From positions 161,250,941 to 161,314,940 of the forward strand of contig OZ024743.1 in the NCBI GenBank assembly GCA_964016885.1: a DNA stretch of 64,000 nucleotides, in the 5' to 3' direction. Positions 57,656 to 64,000 of this stretch are shown here, piece after piece. The notes under the pieces are model-generated. The model saw only the letters and a program-made list of their open reading frames with translations. It ran no database searches and had not been told where the DNA came from. The position numbers and the translations under genes were made by a program. Source of the DNA: Eledone cirrhosa (Eukaryota > Mollusca > Cephalopoda > Octopoda > Eledonidae). The stretch's first letter is position 1; every line of letters starts with the position of its first letter.

Positions 57656-57960
57656 TTTTTAATTTTCAGCAAAGCCAGCTGTAACTTGCTTGGTATGCAA
57701 ATGAGGCAACTCAGCTGATGTATACTTAAGAAAATACTATACATTTTCAACAATTCAGCACATTGGCAAAGAGGTATACAGTCCTGATGGAGGGTAATGA
57801 CCCAGAAACATGTAGATTGTTCCTCAAACCAGTGTTGAACACACAGGTGACGATTGGTCATCGGCACGGTACAGCTTCAAATCGGGCCATTTGTTTACAA
57901 ACGAATTGAACATTATTATTAATGTTCGATATAACCCATATGTACAAAGGTATATGTATA
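57656..57960 (+). repeat. PLE-like terminal repeat, inverted third copy
   Basis: Reverse complement of the second copy, so 57380-57960 forms a large palindrome centred near 57660. Contains the core-like motif at 57784-57808. A TG/TA tract follows to 58012. Confidence 0.8.
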
Positions 57961-58012
57961 TATGTGTGTGTGTGTGTATATATATATATGTGTGTATATA
58001 TATATATATATA

Positions 58013-58250
58013 TGTGTCACGACAAAAAAACACACAGTCCACGCTGTAATGTGGCCGTGTAGGCAACACAGTAAAAACCTCCCAGCCCCACACTGTAAAT
58101 GTGGTTGGTGTTAGGAAGGGCATCCAGCTGTAGAAAACCAACCAGACAGTCCTATGCGAGCAAGACAACCACTCTTGCCTCAAGTGGGAAAACTCCCGTC
58201 CAAACCCATGCAAGCGTGGAACATGGACGTTAAACGATTGTGATGATGTG
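58013..58250 (+). mobile_element. RTE LINE 3' UTR and tail
   Basis: CTGTAATGTGGCCGTGTAGG, GTGGTTGGTGTTAGGAAGGG, CCCATGCAAGCGTGG and a GATGATG end. Nearly the same as 17650-17900. Confidence 0.85.
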
Positions 58251-58299
58251 TGTGTGTGTATACATATGCATACTTACAAATATGTATATATAGTTGAAA

Positions 58300-58440
58300 A
58301 AAGGGAGTAAAGTTCTATAGAAAACAAACGTTCTAGTAAAAAAGTGAAGGTGTAAATGCACAGAAGTATATTTAAAGATTAGTTTATCTTTAATCCAATA
58401 GAATGAATAGTTTTATAATTGTTGCATTAAATATAACTGG
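58300..58440 (+). repeat. Interspersed repeat family U4
   Basis: Related to 18425-18560 in the same orientation (GTAAAGTTC, AAAGTGAAGG, TATATTTAAAGATTA). Confidence 0.5.
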
Positions 58441-59109
58441 TTTTGATTGGTAAAACTATCTTATCAAATATTAGATATTAAATATTAAATAAATGTTTTT
58501 CTTGTATTCTGTGAGCATTTCAAATATATGTGAGTTTTTTGTCAAACTTTCTACTTATATATATGTCCTTTATGAAGGTGGAGGTGGGGTTCAACCTGTC
58601 AAGAATTCAATTGAATTCACTTGATTAAAAACGGAAAATATTCTTACCATTCAAATAGATAGCATTTTACAGAAGGATGAGAATGCTTAATTCCCAATCA
58701 ACTAGAATACAGCCTTTTTCACCACCAACCTATAGATCTCTGCTATCCTCTTACTCCACAACTTTCTGTTGCCTTTAATATATCTCTCACCAGGACCGGA
58801 TTTAAAGGTAGCCAAATCGGGCAATTGCCCCGGGCCCCACAAGCGATGGCCATAGCAATTTATTTGTGCCCTCTGCTGGGCTTTTTAGTTTTAGGATGGT
58901 TAGATTTTTTTAAATTTAATACCTGTATGTATAACTTTTCAATTCCAATTACTTGTGCCAAGCTCATTTTGATATGTAAAATTGGGGTTTTGCTCTGTAT
59001 TCTAATTTTTTTGTTTATGAGGTGTGTCTACCCCCTCCACCTCTAAATTTTGCCCTGTTTCCCACAAATGTAGTCAGCCCTCCTGCTTTTCCACTTTTCA
59101 TTTTTTGCA
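58441..59109. other. No gene; a GC-rich palindromic patch
   Basis: Unassigned apart from 58795-58850 (GGGCAATTGCCCCGGGCCCC), which resembles the end of a hAT-type DNA transposon. No partner end was found. Confidence 0.35.
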
Positions 59110-59480
59110 ATGCTTCTTCATAGTCATCATCATTTTACATTTGCTTTCCATGCTGGCATGGGTTAAATGCATTGTCATAGTTGGAGACCAGACTGGTCAG
59201 AGCAACCCCATCTATATTTAGCATAGTTTCTATGACTGGATGCCCTTCCTAATGCTAACCATCTTACAAAGTGTATGAGTACATTTTTTGTTGCGCTAAC
59301 ACTACCAATTTACAGAGTGGGCTAGGTGCATTTTATCATGACATCAACACTAACACTTTTATTGTGTACTGGGTGCATTTTATCATGCCACCAATACTCA
59401 CATTTTTACAGTGTACTTAGTGCATTTTATCATGGCACCAGCTCTAATGATGTCCCATGCTTGTCCGGACGAAAGAGTCC
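59110..59480 (-). mobile_element. Diverged LINE 3' UTR with repeated modules
   Basis: Starts from the complement of a GAT tail (CATCATCATTTTACATTTGC). GTGCATTTTATCATG modules recur at about 59328, 59382 and 59430. Same type as 18650-19240. Confidence 0.65.
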
Positions 59481-59631
59481 TCTTAAATATTGTTTCCATT
59501 CAATTATCAAACTCTGAAGTCTCTACACTTTCACCACATTTACTTTTAATGTTACAGATTATTTTTGTTTTAATATTTCTACAGAAGTTTACTCATGGGT
59601 CGCAAATGATCATTTGCTTATGAATTTTTCA

Positions 59632-59945
59632 AATTTTTCCAACCCCACTGCTTATTAAATTTTGCTAATCTATCTTCAGTGAAATATTATTTTAAGTGGT
59701 AACATTCCTGCAACAATTAATTTTTTTTTAGATATTAAAAAATACATGACAAAAAGAGAACATTACAAGAAATCCCATATGTTATGAAATAAATAGGTTG
59801 GGTTGGAGTTTCAATTTGCAAACTAAATGACTCAATCTGTTTTATAAAAAAAAATCAAAGGAGACAACCTCGAAAAATTATCAATTTTCCAACCCCACCG
59901 CTTATTCCACCCCAACCTCTTTTATTTGGGATCTGAGAGTAGCTG
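59632..59945 (+). repeat. Interspersed repeat family U5
   Basis: Second copy of the repeat at 27836-28085. Both ends carry CCAACCCCACYGCTTATT in direct orientation (59642 and 59891). It stops 51 bp before the PKC exon 3 boundary. Confidence 0.65.
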
Positions 59946-59996
59946 TTAGACTAATTTTTCAAGTTCTACATTTCTGCATTATTTCCTTCTTTTCAG

Positions 59997-60079
59997 TTTG
60001 CTGTTTTGTTGTACATAAACGGTGTCATGAATTTGTTACATTTACCTGCCCTGGTGCTGACCAGGGTCCAGACTCTGAT
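59997..60079 (+). CDS. PKC: Protein kinase C, exon encoding end of C1A domain (83 nt)
   Basis: Acceptor TTCTTTTCAG precedes a TT that completes Val with the last G of the 14046-14077 exon. Then comes [17 protein letters not shown] followed by [10 protein letters not shown], and donor GTAAGT. The exon holds the later zinc ligands of C1A (C-x4-H-x2-C-x7-C). Its length, the phase-0 end and sequence fit conventional PKC genes (alpha, beta, gamma, or insect Pkc53E type). The next exon should start the region leading to C1B, and it was not found in the remaining 3.9 kb. A CTAAT near 59951 could serve as the branch point. Confidence 0.93.
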
Positions 60080-61385
60080 GTAAGTAACTTTTTCTTTCTC
60101 TCATGTTTATTTTTTTTTAAATGATCATTTTCTCCCTCTTCATGATTTGGTTCTTTTCCCCAAAAAATAGTTGAATAAAATATATGAATATGATTGATTG
60201 TGTGTTTGGCAATCAAAGGAACTGAGAATAGAAAGTATTCACTGTTTGTTTGAAAGTCAGAAAATTCAGATGGCAGATCATATATGAATGGAACATAAAT
60301 AGGAGTGTGTGAATACTGAACTGGATTTATTCATTCTACTCCACTCACCACCCCAGACTGCTCTTGGTTTAATATTACCAAGCCTCCATATTCTAAAACA
60401 TGCTTATGCTCATGTTTAACCCATCCAAACATGTATTTTTCAATTTATTTTTGACATTCTTTCTCTTATGTTTCAAAAATAAGTATACAAACTGACATCA
60501 ACTCATCACAGTACCATAAAAAATTACCTATATAGTGAAACACTTATGCAAATGTAAATATCACATAAATTAATACACACACACATATAGATAGAATCTC
60601 AATTGAAGTCTTCCCATTGCAAGCACAATGAAATCTCATAAAACAAAGATTGAGTATATATATAATTATTTATTTATTTAATCAATTTAAACATCTGTAT
60701 AGATCTAGTAATCCATGACAGACTAGGGAAAGTATTGAGTGCTCCTTTACAGTTGATGATCAAAAAAAGCTAGTGAAACAAGTAAGAAAAAGAAGAAAAA
60801 AACGGAAAATATTCAAATATTGAAGACCAATGGTAGGCAGACTATGTTTAAAAAAATGAAAAAGGATGGGAAAGAAGGGAAGCTATAAAACAGAAGTTTC
60901 TGTTGTTGAATCTTTTCCTAGCTTCCATGTACTCAAAGATTTTGTTTATATTTTGGAGACCCTTAACCATATATTGAACTTCCAATCTTGGTAGTTTTTA
61001 GAAAATTGGTTTCAGCATGGCCTCTCTCTCCTACTGATAATTTCTACATTGAATCAAAGAGTCCCAAAGAGGTTATGGAAAGTCACCACAAGAACATAGA
61101 GGTGAATCTCAACGACCTGTTCTTGATAGAATGTAGTTCAAAGGTATATGTCTAGTTCGAAGCCAGCATAATCTTTTTTATTTGCATTACTCAATGATCA
61201 ATAAGTTTTGAATGTTGTCAAATCTGGTTGAGAAAATGGGGAATTGAAATTTGTGAGCTTATCTCTGGATTCTTCCCAAAATGTTTCCCAAATGTTTGCT
61301 AAATGATTTGACCTGCGAACGATTTGGAATGTAGTCTATATCTATTATTTCCCTTTGTGCTCTTATTTCTTGTTATGTAATATAG
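60080..61385. other. PKC intron, nothing recognised
   Basis: AT-rich sequence without known motifs. 60703-60738 (AGTAATCCATGACAGACTAG) is repeated at 63179-63211. Confidence 0.5.
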
Positions 61386-61830
61386 GAAGAGAATGGGTAA
61401 GCCTGGCAAACCCTGTGTGGGACACTTTAAAAGGTGAATACTTTTGCTTTTCTCATTTCCAAGAATCAGACATGTACTACAAGGAGAGAGAAAGCTTCCA
61501 ACCGAGTTATAAAGATGTTTGAGGATTTAAAATTGGTGTAGTTTTTTGACTAGAGTGTCATGAATTACATTGTTATAAGCTCCTTTTATGTCTAGTGAGA
61601 TGAAGCTGGTCGATATTTTCAAGTTTTGAGTTTCTGATGAATGTGATTATTTCATGTACACAGTTCTCTGTTTTTATTGACTTGAAATCTAAACTGGGAT
61701 TTGGGGATTGATTCTCTTAAGTAAGATAATCTATTGCCTATGTTTTTCAGCCTTTTAGAAAGATTACTTAGTAAAGCTATTGGACGGTGTCATCCTTATT
61801 TGGTTTTTTGGTATTACTGACGTATGAATA
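61386..61830 (-). pseudogene. Non-LTR RT fragment (third type)
   Basis: On the minus strand, RPIALLSNLSKRLKNI, then LRESIPKSQFRFQ, and in another frame SLDIKGAYNNVIHDTLVKKL. These match RT motif 2a and motif A (aspartate in LDIKGAY) of Jockey/CR1/I-like LINEs. Catalytic motif C was not found. Heavily damaged. Confidence 0.65.
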
Positions 61831-61894
61831 AATTTCCATATATCTGGAGGGCATTGGAATTTAATTATAGTATTAAATAAGGTTAGCACTATTA

Positions 61895-62316
61895 CATGAT
61901 ATTACACAACATGTTTCATTGATGATTGTTTTGGGAACACCCAGCTCCATGGATATCCTGCAAAGTAATTTTTTCGGGGGGTGGAGGTCCCATAAACCTT
62001 AGCCTTGACAGTTTCTTTCATTTTGTCTGATATATTTGGTCATCCAAAACAGGGTTTGTCCATGACACTGCCTGTTTCTTTGAACTTTCTAACCACCTTC
62101 CCCACTGTAGGAAAGCCAAATGGGGTCCTTCTGGGATAATGTGCATTAAAAACATCTGCTATCTTTCAATATGAACATCCTTCACATCCACTGAGAAATA
62201 CCAGTTCAATCGTTTCTTCTTTTGACAAACTCATATTTAATCTGTGGAGTATAACATTATAGTTAGTTATAAATAGTGGTATTTCCTATGTGTCCAGACT
62301 TTAGGGACACCCTCTA
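61895..62316 (-). pseudogene. Mariner-type transposase N-terminus with terminal repeat
   Basis: The minus-strand frame from 62234 reads MSLSKEETIELVFLSG, stop, KIADVFNAHYPRR, PTVGKVVRKFKETGSV and DKPCFG. This is a helix-turn-helix DNA-binding region, followed after a shift by ISMELGVPKTIIN. Upstream, GGTGTCCCTAAAGTCTGGAC at about 62288-62312 looks like the terminal inverted repeat. The DDE catalytic part is missing. Confidence 0.7.
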
Positions 62317-62860
62317 GTTTACAGTGATCTATAATTAATATTGACAGTCATACTGGTTCTGAATGTAATCTCTGTTCAATTGAAACTCCTGAAATAACAA
62401 TGTTTGATATACTACTTTTGAATCAACAACATGGAATTATTATTTGCTGCCCCCTCAAAATACTCTATAATGGTTTATGGTCTAACATAGATAAATTTTT
62501 ATCATTTGATAAATTATCATTCATTTTTTTAAAATTCTCTGTAATTAATTCTCAATTTTTAAACATATTTGAATGCTTCCAAACCATAACTTCTCTATCA
62601 TTAGTAAATTAATGTTGAATAATAAATTTTACTTTAGAAATATGTACTTGCTTTTTTTTTTTTAGTGTTTAAAGATTAATAGCTCTTTATACAAAAATAA
62701 ATCGCACTATTAAAAGGAATAGAAGAAAAAGAAAAAGAGGATTAATTAAGGAACAAAAGAAATGGAGTTGGGGAGAGATAAACACTACACCTCAGTCAGA
62801 GTAGTGTTTCAGCTGCACCCCGCAGACAAAATGGCAAAGGAATTACTGTGGAGAATGGCT
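62317..62860. other. No feature recognised
   Basis: AT-rich unassigned sequence. The 70-residue frame at 62400-62612 has no known motif. Confidence 0.4.
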
Positions 62861-62861
62861 G

Positions 62862-63045
62862 TTTGTAGTTAGTAGCTCCCTGAACTTTCTCCAACCCATT
62901 CTCACTCTGGTTACTGTGCTTTCGGAACACCCTCCTCCACTGATAATTTGGTCACCCAGGTAACAGACACTATCTACCACTTCTACAGTCCTCTAGGTAT
63001 TTGAAGGAGTTTGTATCCTGAGAGCTCTTGCTACTTACTGCCCCT
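62862..63045 (-). pseudogene. RTE LINE fragment
   Basis: Minus strand VVDSVCYLGDQIISGGGCSE, then STVTRVRMGWRKF. This is the block between the PHD-like finger and the C-terminus of the RTE copies. Confidence 0.8.
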
Positions 63046-63070
63046 GTGTGCCGGCTATATGTTAAACCTA

Positions 63071-63157
63071 CGCTTTTTGTTAGCCTGTCTGGGATCCCTC
63101 GCTTTTTGTTAGCCTGTCTGGGATCCGATGCTTTTTGTTAGCCTGTCTGGGATCCCA
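63071..63157. repeat. 29-bp tandem repeat, three units
   Basis: Units of GCTTTTTGTTAGCCTGTCTG plus GGATCC-type ends at 63071, 63100 and 63129. Confidence 0.93.
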
Positions 63158-63235
63158 CTGTATAAATCCCACTGTATAGATCTAGTAATCCATGACCGAC
63201 TAGGGAAAGTGTACCCATAGTTTGCATTTATATAT

Positions 63236-63810
63236 ATATATCATCATCATCATTATCATACTTCTATTTTCCATGCTTGCATGGAAAGCTAGGAAGTACT
63301 TTGATTAACTTTTCCTACCAAACCCATGCCCCTGTCACACATTCCTGACTCACCTTCTTCATCTAACCCAGACCAACACAGAAACCCATACAAGCAGGTG
63401 GGGGCCATCTTCTCCATGCTCATTTCATCTCACTTGCATAGGAAGGAAAGTCTTCTGCAGTGCAGCATATTACCAGTTAACTCAATTTTATATCATCTCC
63501 TTTATGAGGTTCAGCTGTGTGAGGTCAGCCTTCACGACATCATCCCAAATTTTCCTAGGCCTTCCCTTCCCATAAGTTCCATGGACTTTAACTGTTTTGC
63601 ATTTCTTTATGAAACTGTCATTCTTCATGTGTTAGTGGTTCATACCATTGTAGTTTCCTCTCTTGCACACTGCATCTGATCTAATATATTCATAGTGTTT
63701 CTTTCAGTTGACACTTCATCGCTCATGTATGCTATTATTACACATCTATCGGAACATGCTCACTTCATTTCAATGCAGCTTTACAATTCACACACAAGCA
63801 TCATACAAAC
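63236..63810 (-). pseudogene. RTE LINE C-terminus with tail (copy J)
   Basis: From 63790 down: YDACV, SMFR-stop-MCNNSIHER, MKNDSFIKKCKTVKVHG, GKGRPRKIWDDVVKADLTQL. It ends in the complement of a (GAT)n tail at 63240. The plus-strand open frame here is an artefact. Confidence 0.8.
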
Positions 63811-64000
63811 TGCCTTTCAAACTGACATAAAGACCTTTTGAAATCAACAGTGATAGTAGCTCCCTTATATTTTTTTTTATTTACCATTAGACTGTGATGA
63901 TTTAGTCAGTCATATTAGCCCCATTATGGAGCATATGCACACACACACATATAAAACAAGCTTCTGCAGTTTCCATCTACCAAATTCCATGTGTAAGACC
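63811..64000. other. No feature recognised
   Basis: Short (AC)n near 63938. Otherwise unassigned. Confidence 0.4.

Noticed and set aside
60025..60216. Minus-strand ORF across PKC exon 3
   Set aside because: The plus strand has conserved C1 residues and splice sites; the minus frame has no known motif.
60080..64000. Next PKC exon (start of C1B)
   Set aside because: No HKFKIHTY- or FCDHCGSLLYG-like sequence with splice sites was found on the + strand; it probably lies beyond the window.

Overview
The window looks like cephalopod mollusc DNA, most probably octopus. The evidence is AT-rich sequence full of TA/TG microsatellites, two tRNA-derived SINE families of cephalopod type, RTE-type LINEs ending in (GAT)n, Penelope-like elements (PLEs) with GIY-YIG domains, and Helitrons. 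No prokaryotic gene organisation is present. Most long open frames are transposon proteins or run through TA repeats.

The only host gene found is a conventional protein kinase C gene on the + strand. Two small exons of its first C1 (diacylglycerol/phorbol-ester) domain are present: a 32-nt exon at 14046-14077 and an 83-nt exon at 59997-60079. Both have consensus splice sites, and they join in frame through a split Val codon to give the second half of C1A. The window therefore spans the end of one intron, a complete 45,919-bp intron, and the start of the next. Everything else reads as intronic repeat.

Layout. 1-14 kb: a truncated PLE, SINE and LINE 3' ends, several foldback repeats, and a 3.6-kb PLE palindrome with 1.2-kb arms. 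13.05-14.6 kb: PKC exon 2 flanked by 190-bp inverted repeats. 14.6-28 kb: PLE remnants, a MITE-like element holding an RTE LINE, a 2.9-kb minus-strand RTE LINE, and the best-preserved RTE copy (25.1-27.4 kb). 28-43 kb: MITE, SINEs, an 898-bp non-autonomous Helitron, four more LINE pieces and a broken Helitron helicase. 43-51 kb: a foldback element, SINE cluster, PLE and LINE pieces. 51.62-57.18 kb: a complete-length but frameshifted autonomous Helitron (Rep plus Pif1-type helicase), whose exact ends are confirmed by an unoccupied copy of its target repeat at 57.59 kb. 58-64 kb: LINE tails, PKC exon 3, a LINE RT fragment, a mariner-type fragment and more LINE debris.

How the parts relate: the RTE LINE and SINE family A share their 3' end and most of the SINE body, which points to LINE-driven SINE mobilisation. 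The PLE-related repeats carry motifs resembling hammerhead ribozyme cores. All protein-coding mobile elements seen here are broken by stops or shifts, so none looks able to move by itself.
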